Part shown: in pieces, positions 26,650 to 35,704 of the stretch | Layout of the letters: each line of letters begins with the position of its first letter | Position numbering within the stretch: position 1 is the first letter of the stretch | NCBI RefSeq assembly: GCF_003570725.1 | Contig: NZ_QWVS01000002.1 | Coordinates: 1-64,000 of the forward strand | Direction of reading: 5' to 3' | Source: Peribacillus asahii | GTDB lineage: Bacteria; Bacillota; Bacilli; Bacillales; DSM-1321 | Length of the DNA: 64,000 bases | The notes under the pieces: model-generated | The model's database searches: none | What the model was told of the DNA's origin: nothing | The model's input: the letters and a program-made list of their open reading frames with translations, nothing else | Translations under genes and position numbers: made by a program

Positions 26650-28125
26650 TTAGAGCCATTCAATTTCAATTGTGACTTCCGGAACATCTTTTTTAGTATT
26701 ATGATTTGCAATCGCATTGGTTGAGAACCAGATTTTTTTTATGAACGTTTTTAGGAAAATATTACAGTTTTCGGAGTCAAGTGCCTCCATCGTATCTATT
26801 TTTTTAATAATGCCTTCTAACACTTGTTGTTCTTTATCTGTATTATTCAAGTTTTTTAATTGAATATTAGCTAATTCAAGCTGTTGCTTAACCTGTTTGA
26901 TTTGTTCCTCGTTCTCTTCACTCATTATAAGAAAATCACTCTTACTTATTTCTCCGTCAGCTCTCATTATTGTTAAATTTCTCCGTCTCTTTTCAAATCT
27001 TTCTAATTGCTTTTCTAATGAGTCCATTTGAGATAGTATTTTATTTTCTTCATCCGTAGTATCAAGAGATTTTAATTTCTGAACGGTCTTTTCAAAATCC
27101 GCCTTCTTTTCTTTTACCTTATTAATTACGTAATCTTCCACGGGAAGATACTTATGTCCCCTATCTCTGCATGTATTATTACTTATTTTGTAATAACAAG
27201 ATTTGATAAAATCAGTTCCGTTCCCATCGATTTGGATGTATCTTTTTCTTCCGCAGCAATTACAATAAATTAGGTTTTGAAGTTTTCGGGTTACTTTCCT
27301 TTTATTAAAGAAATTTCCTGTTGTGTTTTCTTCAAGTATTTTTTGAACTTCTAACCATTGTTGCTTTGAAATGATTGGTTCATGAGCATTTTCAACAAAT
27401 ACTTCATCAACCACTCTCCCATTTACCCTTCTACGAGCTTGGACTACTCCATAATAAACAACATTTCTTCTTATTGATGAGATATGGGAAGTCGTTAAGA
27501 CCTTTCCATTTCTACTCCTCCAGCCGAGCATATCTAATTGTTTGGCAATTTCGTTTGAACTAACTCTTTCTAAAGTCTTTTGAAATATGTACCTAATTAT
27601 TTTTGCTTCATCCTCCACAATGACTAATCTTTGATTTTCGTCCTTTTCATATCCCAATGGTGTCTTATTACTCATTGTCCATCTTCCCTGTTCTGCCGCT
27701 GCCAATCGACCTCTTCCCAAACGCTTTTTGATTTGCTTATACTCAAAATTTGCCAACATCGCCTGGAATGAATATAACATTTCATTACTTTCTTGAGTTA
27801 GATCAATTGCCCCTTGTGGTGTCAAAATTTTAATGTCATGTGCTATTAGCATCGTTTTAATTTGTTCCGCATAGGCATTGTCACGGGAAATCCGGTCAAT
27901 ATCCATTACCAAAAGATAATCGTATTCATCTAATTTATTTAGCAATTGATTCAATTGAGGCCTTTGTGTGTTGACACCACTGGAAATTTCTTGATAAACG
28001 TCATATGTTAACTTATGTTGCTTCGCAAGTTTGATAAGAGCATTTCGATGATTTGTTAAAATTTCCTCAATATCTAATTGTTCTTCGTTTCTTGATAAAC
28101 GTAAATAAATCGCAGCCAATGCCAT
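26650..28125 (-). CDS. Large serine recombinase (site-specific integrase)
   Basis: This 491-aa enzyme has the resolvase catalytic domain at its N terminus: nucleophile S11 in YLRLSRNEE, then the DIDRISRDN and ANFEYKQIKKRLGRGR blocks. The recombinase domain follows at about 160-270 (TPLGYEKDENQ ... IARQ-type pattern), then a zinc ribbon (CNCCGRKR...C) and a coiled-coil C terminus. Length is normal for integrases that need only short att sites. ATG 28125 is preferred because GGGGGGAT precedes it. The gene begins 64 bp from the proposed attR core, as expected for the enzyme that integrated the element. Confidence 0.92.
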   Translation of the reverse strand: MALAAIYLRLSRNEEQLDIEEILTNHRNALIKLAKQHKLTYDVYQEISSGVNTQRPQLNQLLNKLDEYDYLLVMDIDRISRDNAYAEQIKTMLIAHDIKILTPQGAIDLTQESNEMLYSFQAMLANFEYKQIKKRLGRGRLAAAEQGRWTMSNKTPLGYEKDENQRLVIVEDEAKIIRYIFQKTLERVSSNEIAKQLDMLGWRSRNGKVLTTSHISSIRRNVVYYGVVQARRRVNGRVVDEVFVENAHEPIISKQQWLEVQKILEENTTGNFFNKRKVTRKLQNLIYCNCCGRKRYIQIDGNGTDFIKSCYYKISNNTCRDRGHKYLPVEDYVINKVKEKKADFEKTVQKLKSLDTTDEENKILSQMDSLEKQLERFEKRRRNLTIMRADGEISKSDFLIMSEENEEQIKQVKQQLELANIQLKNLNNTDKEQQVLEGIIKKIDTMEALDSENCNIFLKTFIKKIWFSTNAIANHNTKKDVPEVTIEIEWL

Positions 28126-28188
28126 TTCGTATCCCCCCAATGTGTCATATTAAAATGATAACATATGACCAATAAAAATAGAAAGATA

Positions 28189-28199
28189 ACATCTGTAAT
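28189..28199. repeat. Putative right attachment core
   Basis: The 11-bp word acatctgtaat matches bases 1-11 of the window. It falls exactly where the host gene at 28274 loses its expected reading, 64 bp upstream of the recombinase start. Serine integrases typically leave short identical cores like this. Confidence 0.6.
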
Positions 28200-28274
28200 T
28201 TTACCGACTGTCCCATACATTTTGATGATGATTGTATCACCAACCTTAAACTTCGGCTCCTTTTTCTTTCCCAT
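28190..28274 (-). pseudogene. Host gene fragment interrupted by the element
   Basis: The ATG at 28274 has a GAGGAG site nine bases upstream. It encodes MGKKKEPKFKVGDTIIIKMY followed by GTVGKITD, a beta-barrel start typical of a small conserved Bacillus protein of about 60 residues (KOW/SH3-like). After ITDV the sequence turns into unrelated codons, at the proposed att core. The rest of the gene should lie left of base 1. An earlier in-frame ATG at 28283 overlaps the ribosome site and is unlikely. Confidence 0.65.
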
Positions 28275-28382
28275 CAGCGACATCTCCTCAAATGGTCCCC
28301 TACCGAGTAGTTACTAAAGTATATGCTTCAATAAGGATAGACGTTAATAGAAAAAGGTAGGCATTCTCCCAAATTACACATA

Positions 28383-28434
28383 AAGAAAGCGCAATCTAAA
28401 GATTGTGCTTTCAACCTTTAGACTGCGCTTTCTT
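28383..28434. terminator. Large terminator hairpin with a competing inner hairpin
   Basis: AAGAAAGCGC...CTAAAG pairs with CTTTAG...GCGCTTTCTT over 19 positions with one G-T pair. Inside, AAGCGCAATC/GATTGTGCTT can form a competing stem. It lies 100 bp past the yozE stop. Confidence 0.65.
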
Positions 28435-28532
28435 CGTAAGTACGATAGAGAATTCCACATATTTAACATAAAGCGATGCAAAATTACTCATCTGCTATAA
28501 TTTTTAAAATAGCTCTTCCTCTATAGGACATT

Positions 28533-28760
28533 TCACCATAGCCCTTCTTCGGATTGCATGTATATATCCCATGCCTCATCAAAAACAGACATACTTTCTA
28601 AATAATCCACATTCATTTCTAAATAGCGGCTTAGCTCATCGTAGTCAACCGATTGCTTTGGAAAACTATGATCCAAAAAAGCATGATTAGCAAATTTAGT
28701 AATTGCATCAACCTCTTTCGGTTGTCGATAAGTCATTAGAAATGTATAAAACGACTTCAT
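28533..28760 (-). CDS. yozE: YozE-family small protein (UPF0346)
   Basis: This 75-aa protein matches Bacillus YozE: it starts MKSFYTFLMTYRQPK, has FANHAFLDHSFPKQS in the middle, and ends with YLESMSVFDEAWDIYMQ. The family has a SAM-domain-like helical fold and unknown function, and is widespread in Bacillaceae. The second ATG is chosen as start because GAGGA then has seven-base spacing and because the family begins MKSFY. It marks ordinary chromosome to the right of the integrated element. Confidence 0.9.
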   Translation of the reverse strand: MKSFYTFLMTYRQPKEVDAITKFANHAFLDHSFPKQSVDYDELSRYLEMNVDYLESMSVFDEAWDIYMQSEEGLW

Positions 28761-28952
28761 ATTCATTCCTCACTCTTCAAATAGATGATTGTTGCTTTAC
28801 TATATCGAAACTCTCAGGACACGTCTACACTTTTTAACCTGACTTCAAAATTACCGTTATATGAAATTTATACATTATAATGGTCAGTCTTTCCATCACT
28901 TGAAACCGAGGTTACACACATCTTTCAGCCTATCTATTATATAAAAAAATTT

Positions 28953-29717
28953 TCACTCTATATACTCGACCTCTATCTGAGCGGAATGTAATTGTTGTCG
29001 TTCTATATCCCATTCAAACGTAATAATAGCTGATTGTTTAGATTGATGAGTGAAAATTCGTTCACCGTTTTTAATAAGCGAACTTTCCGCTTGCCAAAAA
29101 CTAACGGTTTCATCTTCTCCAGTACGGTTACAAACGATAATGGGCAATCCTGTCTCAATGGATCTTTGCTCCCACTCTCCATTCGGACCATGTAATCCCG
29201 GTCCCCATGAAGCCGGTGCTATAATGATTTCTGCACCTTTCTGATATAATGGCTCAGCAACATTGGTTGTATAGGCATCTGCACAAATCATAATCCCTAC
29301 GTGTATATCATCTATTATAATGGGCTCAATTACTTTACCGGCTGTAGACCAACCATCCGATAAAACATTAATCTTTCTTTGCTTCCCTATTATTTGACCG
29401 TTTGAATCAATCACAAATACTGAATTATAATACTTTCCATCTTCCCCCTTTTCAGGACTACCTAGAAAGACTGTTGTATCAATAGATTTTACTAATTGAC
29501 AAAAACGGTTCATCCATGAATTGGGTTGACACTCAATCCAATCTATTCCAATCCTGCGCCGAAATTGTAATCCGCTTACACTAAGCTCAGGCGTAATAAT
29601 CCAGTCTACCTCTTTATTCGACGCAAGCTTTACAGAACGTTCAATCAATTCTTGGTTATATCTTATATCCCCTACAATTGGCAATAAATGCAATAAGGCA
29701 ATCTTTATTCTCTTCAA
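28953..29717 (-). CDS. Nitrilase-superfamily carbon-nitrogen hydrolase
   Basis: This protein of about 254 aa belongs to the carbon-nitrogen hydrolase family, amidases that use a Glu-Lys-Cys triad. The three sites are visible: Glu in IITPELSVSG (about 44), Lys in KQRKINVLSDGW (about 115) and Cys in GIMICADAY (about 145). The substrate cannot be told; omega-amidase-like, N-carbamoyl hydrolase and related activities are possible. The start is uncertain: TTG 29717 has good spacing from TGGAG, whereas GTG 29726 overlaps that site. It appears to be transcribed alone. Confidence 0.85.
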   Translation of the reverse strand: MKRIKIALLHLLPIVGDIRYNQELIERSVKLASNKEVDWIITPELSVSGLQFRRRIGIDWIECQPNSWMNRFCQLVKSIDTTVFLGSPEKGEDGKYYNSVFVIDSNGQIIGKQRKINVLSDGWSTAGKVIEPIIIDDIHVGIMICADAYTTNVAEPLYQKGAEIIIAPASWGPGLHGPNGEWEQRSIETGLPIIVCNRTGEDETVSFWQAESSLIKNGERIFTHQSKQSAIITFEWDIERQQLHSAQIEVEYIE

Positions 29718-29868
29718 TATAGTCACTCCATTCGATAAACCGTTTACTGAAACTACTACTTCTATTTTAAACTAGCGAACTATTTCATACATCAAAAAAT
29801 AAATTTGACTGACTGCTCTTCGTTCTGCGTTATACGAATATAAAAGAATAACATAAAAATAACGCCTG

Positions 29869-30690
29869 CTATTCAGCGGCGTTTTCATTAAAGATAACTG
29901 CTTGAGGTCGTGTTGCTTTAAACCATTGCGAGATAAATATCCAAATAAGAAAGAAGTCAACCAAACCCCCTCCGTAATACATTAACATGCTGCCCATTTC
30001 CGCCTGAGCTAGGGGTACACCATTAGGTGGTTGAGCGTACATATACTTAGATAAAATATTATGACCAGCTAAAGCGAGCACAAGCACAAACGCACGGTAG
30101 ACAAAGCTAAATGAATGCGGGGTCGGACTAACATAAATCATAGACGCAGTAAATATGTAGCCAGCTAAAAATATATGCAAATGAATCACTATATGAAAAA
30201 AGAGATTATTGTGCATCATCATATATAAATCCGTCGTATAAAGTATCCATAGGCCTCCAATATTAAGAAAAGAGGTCACAATAGGATTCATTAATATCCA
30301 TACAGGTCGGCTTTTTAGTATACGCGAAAGACGTCTTGCTAAGGATACATTCAATGTTCGTAATAGTAAAGTCATAGGCGCCCCTAACACAAGAAAAAGT
30401 GGTGCAAGCATTCCTAAAAGCAAATGAACAATCATATGTGCAGTAAAATCATTATGGGCACGTGCCGCTAAAGGGCCGAAAACTGCCGAAAAAGCTAAGA
30501 CGATCCCCAAACTCCATAAGATAATCCGATATAATGGCCATGTCTTATAACGACGAATTGATTGAATCGCAGCAACAATATACATAACAAATGCTAGTAC
30601 AAATAGGAATGCCAAAACAAACTGAACTCCCTCGCCATTTGCATAAGACATAGGATTAGTAGAGACATAGGAGTGATTATGACTATTCAT
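29869..30690 (-). CDS. ctaG: CtaG-family cytochrome c oxidase assembly membrane protein
   Basis: This 273-aa integral membrane protein has about seven hydrophobic segments and matches the caa3_CtaG family: conserved histidines in FTAHMIVHLLLGMLAPLFLVLGAP, the LFFHIVIHLHIFLAGYIF segment, and the AQPPNGVPLAQAEMGSMLMYYGGGLVD block. Bacillus CtaG is needed for active cytochrome caa3 oxidase, probably in copper-site assembly. Its start codon overlaps the end of the DUF2243 gene, so the two are co-expressed. It is away from a cta operon and may be a paralogue. Confidence 0.85.
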   Translation of the reverse strand: MNSHNHSYVSTNPMSYANGEGVQFVLAFLFVLAFVMYIVAAIQSIRRYKTWPLYRIILWSLGIVLAFSAVFGPLAARAHNDFTAHMIVHLLLGMLAPLFLVLGAPMTLLLRTLNVSLARRLSRILKSRPVWILMNPIVTSFLNIGGLWILYTTDLYMMMHNNLFFHIVIHLHIFLAGYIFTASMIYVSPTPHSFSFVYRAFVLVLALAGHNILSKYMYAQPPNGVPLAQAEMGSMLMYYGGGLVDFFLIWIFISQWFKATRPQAVIFNENAAE

Positions 30691-31171
30691 GTGAAACCAT
30701 CTCTTCTGGTTTTTGGATACGTTGTGTATGAGTAATTAAAATAAGGCCAATTATAGTTAGAACAAGAGCAATGCTATTCCAAGTTAAATCATAAGGAAAG
30801 ATATCTACGTCATAACGAATTTGATGAAGCCGCATGACCTTATGTTGAATCGTTCCATCATATAGTTGAAAGATACCTACACCAAAAAATAAGCCTCCCC
30901 ACCACCTAGTGAACCATAATGCACGGCGTCTCCGAAGGTCAGCAAGCATAAACAACCCACCGACTGTTGCAAACCAGCTAAAAGCATGAAATAAACCATC
31001 TGAGACAAGTCCGATAGCAGTTGTAGATTTGTCATAAAAGTGATGCCAATGCAAGAGTTGATGAAAAACCACTTCATCAAAAAAAGCCACTAAACCAAGA
31101 CCAAACAGAAAGCCTGACCATAAATTACGTGCTGAATATATAAAGCGATTTTTTGTAACATAATCAGCCAT
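30683..31171 (-). CDS. DUF2243 membrane protein
   Basis: This 162-aa membrane protein has four predicted helices and the DUF2243 pattern GFLFGLGLVAFFDEVVFHQLLHWHHFY, rich in histidines, then DGLFHAFSWFATVGG and DGTIQHKVMRLHQIRYDVD. DUF2243 genes commonly sit next to ctaG-like genes, as here with an 8-bp overlap, suggesting a shared role in heme-copper oxidase assembly or metal handling. That role is inference. ATG 31171 is chosen because an earlier ATG lies inside the AAAGGATGG ribosome site. Confidence 0.85.
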   Translation of the reverse strand: MADYVTKNRFIYSARNLWSGFLFGLGLVAFFDEVVFHQLLHWHHFYDKSTTAIGLVSDGLFHAFSWFATVGGLFMLADLRRRRALWFTRWWGGLFFGVGIFQLYDGTIQHKVMRLHQIRYDVDIFPYDLTWNSIALVLTIIGLILITHTQRIQKPEEMVSHE

Positions 31172-31368
31172 AGATAGCACCATCCTTTTTTGTAGAGATC
31201 ATCAACATATGTTCTAGTTTAGCCCAGTCGTATATAGGACATAACATTGTACACTTACTTTTATCTCAGATTAACAAATGGGAAAATCCCCTACTTTAAA
31301 TATTTAGATAGGGGTACTCATGTATAAAATATGTAGTTGCAAAAGAGGCGTTTTTCTCTAAGTGATTG

Positions 31369-31593
31369 CTAAAAAAAATTTTTAATAATCTCTTGTTCAT
31401 GGTGACATTCATTGCACATATAACTTATTTCCGTTGCATCTTCTCTTACAACATGTTCTGTTTCCTTTTCACACGTTTCACAATATCTTGTTTGATGTAT
31501 TTCTTTCATTAAATCAGCCACTCTCCTTGTTTTTCGTGCTTTCCTATTTAGTGCTCCAATATGGAAGTTAGCCATAGCTTGCGTAGCTTTCAT
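31369..31593 (-). CDS. Small zinc-ribbon protein, 74 aa
   Basis: A helical basic N-terminal half is followed by a zinc ribbon with CETC and, about 20 residues later, CNEC. The layout RYCETCEKETEHVVRED...SYMCNECHHEQEI resembles small Bacillus zinc-ribbon proteins of unknown function. It diverges from the RNase J gene 80 bp away. Nothing else shows its role. Confidence 0.6.
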   Translation of the reverse strand: MKATQAMANFHIGALNRKARKTRRVADLMKEIHQTRYCETCEKETEHVVREDATEISYMCNECHHEQEIIKNFF

Positions 31594-31673
31594 AAATTAT
31601 ATCCACTGTCATTTATAAAAGAATTATAAAAGGAAATAGTAAGAATATCGATTGAAAGTAGGAGGATATAAAT

Positions 31674-33347
31674 ATGACTATGCAAGAGAATGCATTATCT
31701 ATTTTCGCCTTAGGGGGCGTAAATGAAATTGGTAAGAATATGTATGTGATTCAATATGCAAACGATCTTTTTATCATTGATTGCGGTTCTAAATTTCCAA
31801 ATGAAGATTTATTAGGCATCGATTTAATCATCCCTGATATTACTTATTTACAAGAGAATGAGGATAAAATTCGAGCATTAATTGTTACACATGGGCATGA
31901 AGATCATATAGGAGGAATCCCTTATTTCCTAAAAGAATTAAATGTACCTATCTATGCTACACGCTTTACACTTGGTTTAATTGAATTAAAATTAAAAGAA
32001 CATGGACTGCTGCGAGATAGCAAATTGATTCAAATTGATGAAGATTCACATTTTGATTTTGGACAGACTGGTGTAAGCTTTTTTAGAACTAGCCATAGTA
32101 TCCCTGATTGTCTAGGCATTGTCTTTCATACACCGGAAGGAGTCGTCGTCCATACTGGGGACTTCAAATTCGATTTAACTCCTGTGAATAATCAGTATAC
32201 AGATATTCATAAAATGGCTGACATCGGCAAACAAGGTGTATTAGTTCTATTATCCGAAAGTACGAATGCTGAACGCCCTGGCTCTTCTCCATCGGAGCAA
32301 CTTGTAGGCGGCCATATTGAAGAAGCCTTCCGGAAAGCTGAGCGGAAAGTCATTATTTCTACTTTTGCTTCTAATGTTAATCGCCTTCAACAAGTAGTAG
32401 ATGCTGCACAAAAAACAAATCGAAAGCTTGCATTGCTTGGTCGAACGATGGTGAATGTCGTCTCCGTCGCGATGGAACGTGGTTATTTACAAGTTCCTGA
32501 TGGGATGCTAATTGAAGCGCAGCAAGTAAACGAAATGGCTCCTGAGAAGGTAGCTATCCTATGCACAGGAAGCCAAGGGGAGCCGATGGCCGCCCTTTCC
32601 CGTCTATCCAGCTCAAATTATCGAGATGTAGACATTCTACCTCAGGATACAGTTATTATAGCGGCAGGTCCGATACCAGGAAATGAACGAAGTGTTTCGC
32701 GTATTGTAGACAACTTATATCAATTAGGGGCTAACGTGATTTACGGATCTGGAAGTGTAACAGGTATGCACGTTTCTGGACATGCCTATCAAGAAGAATT
32801 AAAGCTGATGCTTACGCTAATGAAGCCTAAATATTTCATTCCAATTCATGGTGAGTTTAGGATGCTGCATCATCACCGTTTATTAGCTGAATCAGTTGGC
32901 GTAGAACAAGGAAATACATTTATCATTAATAATGGTGATGTCATTGACATTAATAACCAAGTTGCTCGTCAAACTCGAAAGATACCTTCTGGGAATGTTT
33001 ATGTAGACGGTGTAGGTGTTGGTGACGTTGGGAATATCGTGTTACGAGATCGTAAACAGCTTTCTGAGGACGGTATGCTAGTCATTGTAGTTACTCTTAG
33101 TAAAATGGAAAGAAAAATCATTTCTGGCCCTGACACGATTTCCCGCGGCTTTGTCTATGCACGAGATTCTGAGGAGCTTCTAAGAGAAGTGAATCGACTT
33201 GTTAAAACAACTGTTAACGACTTACAAGAAGCGAACAGATATCAATGGAATGTAATGAAACAAAGTATTAAAAAATCCGTTGGACAGTATGTATATAGTC
33301 AAACAAAGAAAAAGCCGATGATTCTTCCGATTATTATCGAAGTTTAA
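31674..33347 (+). CDS. Ribonuclease J
   Basis: This 557-aa metallo-beta-lactamase/beta-CASP ribonuclease processes and degrades mRNA from 5' ends. The metal site HGHEDHIGG (H73, H75, D77, H78) is intact, followed by HTGDFKFD, the beta-CASP blocks (ILCTGSQGEPMAALSR) and MHVSGHAYQEE, and the C-terminal RRPMILPII-like ending (KKPMILPIIIEV). It is close to RNase J1 in length and motifs, but several positions differ from the J1 I recall (for example GGVNEIGKN), so it may be a paralogue. AGGAGG precedes the ATG. It is a single gene. Confidence 0.93.
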   Translation: MTMQENALSIFALGGVNEIGKNMYVIQYANDLFIIDCGSKFPNEDLLGIDLIIPDITYLQENEDKIRALIVTHGHEDHIGGIPYFLKELNVPIYATRFTLGLIELKLKEHGLLRDSKLIQIDEDSHFDFGQTGVSFFRTSHSIPDCLGIVFHTPEGVVVHTGDFKFDLTPVNNQYTDIHKMADIGKQGVLVLLSESTNAERPGSSPSEQLVGGHIEEAFRKAERKVIISTFASNVNRLQQVVDAAQKTNRKLALLGRTMVNVVSVAMERGYLQVPDGMLIEAQQVNEMAPEKVAILCTGSQGEPMAALSRLSSSNYRDVDILPQDTVIIAAGPIPGNERSVSRIVDNLYQLGANVIYGSGSVTGMHVSGHAYQEELKLMLTLMKPKYFIPIHGEFRMLHHHRLLAESVGVEQGNTFIINNGDVIDINNQVARQTRKIPSGNVYVDGVGVGDVGNIVLRDRKQLSEDGMLVIVVTLSKMERKIISGPDTISRGFVYARDSEELLREVNRLVKTTVNDLQEANRYQWNVMKQSIKKSVGQYVYSQTKKKPMILPIIIEV

Positions 33348-33370
33348 CAAGAACGGGCTGTCATTACAGC

Positions 33371-33413
33371 TACCTATCCATTTTATGTATTGGATACATA
33401 AAATGGATAGGTA
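33371..33413. repeat. Perfect 19-bp inverted repeat after RNase J
   Basis: TACCTATCCATTTTATGTA and its exact complement with a five-base spacer, 23 bp past the stop. Neither strand shows a T-run right after the stem, so it is a strong RNA hairpin rather than a classical terminator; it may protect the mRNA 3' end. Confidence 0.7.
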
Positions 33414-33503
33414 AAAAATTAAGGAAACGATGCCGCTTCATTATGTAGAAAGCAAGCAAGACGATGTTTTTCAGAAAACAAACTGAAACTAACGCCTTCA
33501 CCA

Positions 33504-33779
33504 TCATCTACTTTTTATTCCAACAAGAATTAATACGACCCCTAAAAAAATACACGATATTTTAAACAAGGATAGTTTTTCAGCAACACCTATTAATCCA
33601 ACGGTTGTTGTTACAACTAAAATGATAGGTCCTACCATAGCTAATGAGCTATTAATGATTAACGCTTTTTCAATATCATTAAATTTAAATATAAGCATTG
33701 CTGCAACCATTTCAATACTTGCGGAAAGAAATCGTAATGCTCCCATAATCAGTACCGCTTTTTCAATTACTGTAAACAT
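33504..33779 (-). CDS. yqhV: YqhV-family (DUF2619) membrane protein
   Basis: This 91-aa protein with three hydrophobic helices matches Bacillus YqhV: GALRFLSASIEMVAAMLIF, then KFNDIEKALIINSSLAMVGP and a final TTTVGLIGVAEKLS helix. YqhV lies next to the spoIIIA operon in B. subtilis and has no known function. Here it stands alone between RNase J and a lipoprotein-like gene, so it may be a paralogue. The start is backed by AAGGAGGG. Confidence 0.75.
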   Translation of the reverse strand: MFTVIEKAVLIMGALRFLSASIEMVAAMLIFKFNDIEKALIINSSLAMVGPIILVVTTTVGLIGVAEKLSLFKISCIFLGVVLILVGIKSR

Positions 33780-33907
33780 AGTACCCTCCTTGGATAAAGA
33801 TTCCTTTCTACATCATTCTATGCTGTAGTTTGGAATTCAGGACAAGTACTATTTCCCACTAAAATAACAGGGTTAGTAAGTCTCCCATCTTGCTCTCTGT
33901 TAAGGAC

Positions 33908-33951
33908 ACAATAAAAGCGTAAATTCGTATACGAATTTACGCTTTTATTGT
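33908..33951. terminator. Perfect 22-bp palindromic terminator
   Basis: A 44-bp perfect palindrome centred at 33929/33930 with A- and T-rich ends (ACAATAAAAGCG...). It lies just past the 197-aa gene's stop and can end transcription from both sides. Confidence 0.8.
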
Positions 33952-33974
33952 AGTTATATTTTTTGTAATACGTC

Positions 33975-34568
33975 TTATTGAGCAGCATCCTCTTTAGACT
34001 TTTTCTCCTTAATTTCTTGAAGTTCAAATCTCATAGTCTTTTTACCATTGGCATCAACTGATTCCCTTAAAATCTGACCGACACCTTTTGCATAGTATGT
34101 GATGCTATACTCTTCCGCACCTTTTTGAATTGTTTTCACTTCTGCTACATTGTCAAAGGTACCAGCTGGAATTGTAACCGTTTTATCTACAGATTCAATT
34201 GTAAAAGTATAAGAATCAATCGTCCACTCTTTTCCCTTTTCTACCGGATATGCTAGCACTTTATCGCTGCCATAAAATAATCCTGCTTCATTTTCTGTTT
34301 CTAAATAAGTATCTGCACCATACCATGTATCAAACTCTTGAGATTTCCCAATATAATGTTCTTCATATTCGATATATCGCTCTTTCTTAACACTATACTC
34401 TTTAACGGTATATAATTTTTCCGTATCTTTTAAATAACTCATTTCTTTTGGCACTTCTGCAGACTCTATTGTTTCACTAGAATTACTAACTCCTTTAAAA
34501 ACGATAAATAATAAAAAAGCCATTACAATTACTGAAAATCCAAGAAGAATTTTAACTGATTTTTTCAA
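33975..34568 (-). CDS. Membrane-anchored extracytoplasmic protein, 197 aa
   Basis: An uncleaved N-terminal helix or signal anchor (KKSVKILLGFSVIVMAFLLFIVF) is followed by a soluble domain of about 165 residues rich in Tyr, Glu and Lys. The segment EWTIDSYTFTIESVDKTVTIPAGTFDNVAEVKT and the YYAKGVGQILRE block resemble the extracellular beta-domains of Bacillus lipoproteins of the DUF-type 'secreted TFDN...VGxI' group. No Cys lipobox is present. The function is unknown. It is transcribed alone with a perfect palindromic terminator. Confidence 0.65.
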   Translation of the reverse strand: MKKSVKILLGFSVIVMAFLLFIVFKGVSNSSETIESAEVPKEMSYLKDTEKLYTVKEYSVKKERYIEYEEHYIGKSQEFDTWYGADTYLETENEAGLFYGSDKVLAYPVEKGKEWTIDSYTFTIESVDKTVTIPAGTFDNVAEVKTIQKGAEEYSITYYAKGVGQILRESVDANGKKTMRFELQEIKEKKSKEDAAQ

Positions 34569-34950
34569 GCGTCTCTTCCTTTACTATGTAATTTAAACTC
34601 CCCCTATCTTATCAAATTTTTTAGAATACAGTCAAAAATAAAGAAGCAAGGAACGATAAGCATTCCAATATAACTCTAACTTCTAATGATAATTAATTTT
34701 GGAATATAATCTGTTAACCACTCTTTATGTTCATCATTTTAAAATCTAACGTGAGATGTAAACAAGGAGGTACTATTTCTTAATTTGAATATCCTAAATA
34801 TCAAAAAAAATCAATAGCTCCATAAAGAGTCGACTTCATCATCAAATGAGTTAAACCCACTACAATTTGGATTATTCATGATTCCCCTTTAAAATAGAAA
34901 CAAAGAATTGGGTCATCAAACATTCTCGTTATCCTAAAAGGAGCATGCAA
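34569..34950. other. Intergenic stretch before the alkD-like gene
   Basis: About 380 bp. AAGGAGG near 34765 is followed only by a ten-codon TTG frame. No gene is supported; it probably holds the promoter of the DNA alkylation repair gene. Confidence 0.35.
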
Positions 34951-35613
34951 ATGAAGATTGATTTATTAGTTCATTTATTTGAAGCAAATCGAAATAAAGA
35001 AAATGCTATTCCCATGCAAAAATATATGAAAAATCACTTCCCTTTTCTCGGTATTAAAACACCTAGAAGAAGGGAACTCATGAGAGAATTTTTTCAAAAA
35101 AGCGGCATATTAAAGGAAAATTTTCAGACGGATTTTATTGAAGTTTTATGGGAGTTAGAAGAAAGGGAATACCAATACGCCGCTCTAGACTATATCGAAC
35201 GGTCTATCAAAAAGTTAGACAAACATCATCTTCCATTATTCGAAAAGCTGATTACTACAAAATCGTGGTGGGATTCGGTTGATGTATTAGCACCGAAACC
35301 GATTGGGAAAATTGCGGCTAATTTTCCAGAAGTTATCCCTCAAACGATTAAAGGCTGGGCTTATGGAGACCATCTTTGGCTCAACAGAGCAGCAATCCTT
35401 TTCCAATTAAAATATAAAGAAAAGACAGATGCACAACTTCTTTACGACTATATTGTCCAAAATAAAGAAAGTAAAGAATTTTTCATTCAAAAAGCAATCG
35501 GCTGGGCACTTCGGGAATATTCAAAAACAAATCCTGATTCTGTTAGAGCCTTTATTGAATCCAACGAGCTTCCAAAATTAAGCGTCCGAGAAGGAAGCAA
35601 GTATTTATACTAA
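34951..35613 (+). CDS. AlkD-like DNA alkylation repair protein
   Basis: This 220-aa all-helical HEAT-repeat protein matches the AlkC/AlkD DNA glycosylase family, which removes cationic alkyl bases without flipping them. Family blocks are seen: GIKTPRRRELMREF, REYQYAALDYIE, TTKSWWDSVDVLAPKPIG (with catalytic-region Asp and Trp) and FIQKAIGWALREYSKTNPD. ATG 34951 is preferred over 34945, which would sit one base from AAGGAG. A terminator follows at 35653. It is a single gene. Confidence 0.85.
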   Translation: MKIDLLVHLFEANRNKENAIPMQKYMKNHFPFLGIKTPRRRELMREFFQKSGILKENFQTDFIEVLWELEEREYQYAALDYIERSIKKLDKHHLPLFEKLITTKSWWDSVDVLAPKPIGKIAANFPEVIPQTIKGWAYGDHLWLNRAAILFQLKYKEKTDAQLLYDYIVQNKESKEFFIQKAIGWALREYSKTNPDSVRAFIESNELPKLSVREGSKYLY

Positions 35614-35652
35614 GTAAAACCCTAACAATGTAGTATAATTTCTCAAAAAAAT

Positions 35653-35704
35653 AATATACTTCAAAACTATTGAACTTTATGCTTCAACGATTTTGAAGTA
35701 TATT
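35653..35704 (+). terminator. Terminator of the alkD-like gene
   Basis: AATATACTTCAAAA and TTTTGAAGTATATT pair perfectly around a 24-base loop containing a smaller TTGAA/TTCAA hairpin; CTG then T-rich sequence follows. Confidence 0.6.

Noticed and set aside
28074-28283. A 69-aa protein spanning the host gene start and the element
   Set aside because: Only the first part is host coding sequence; after the att core the codons belong to non-coding element sequence, so it is a chimeric frame and not a real gene.
29772-29960. A 62-aa minus-strand frame overlapping the end of ctaG
   Set aside because: It is out of frame with ctaG, has no ribosome site, and is explained as a shadow.
33371-33413. 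Target-site or IS-end inverted repeat
   Set aside because: The two arms are adjacent with a five-base loop, and there is no element between or around them.
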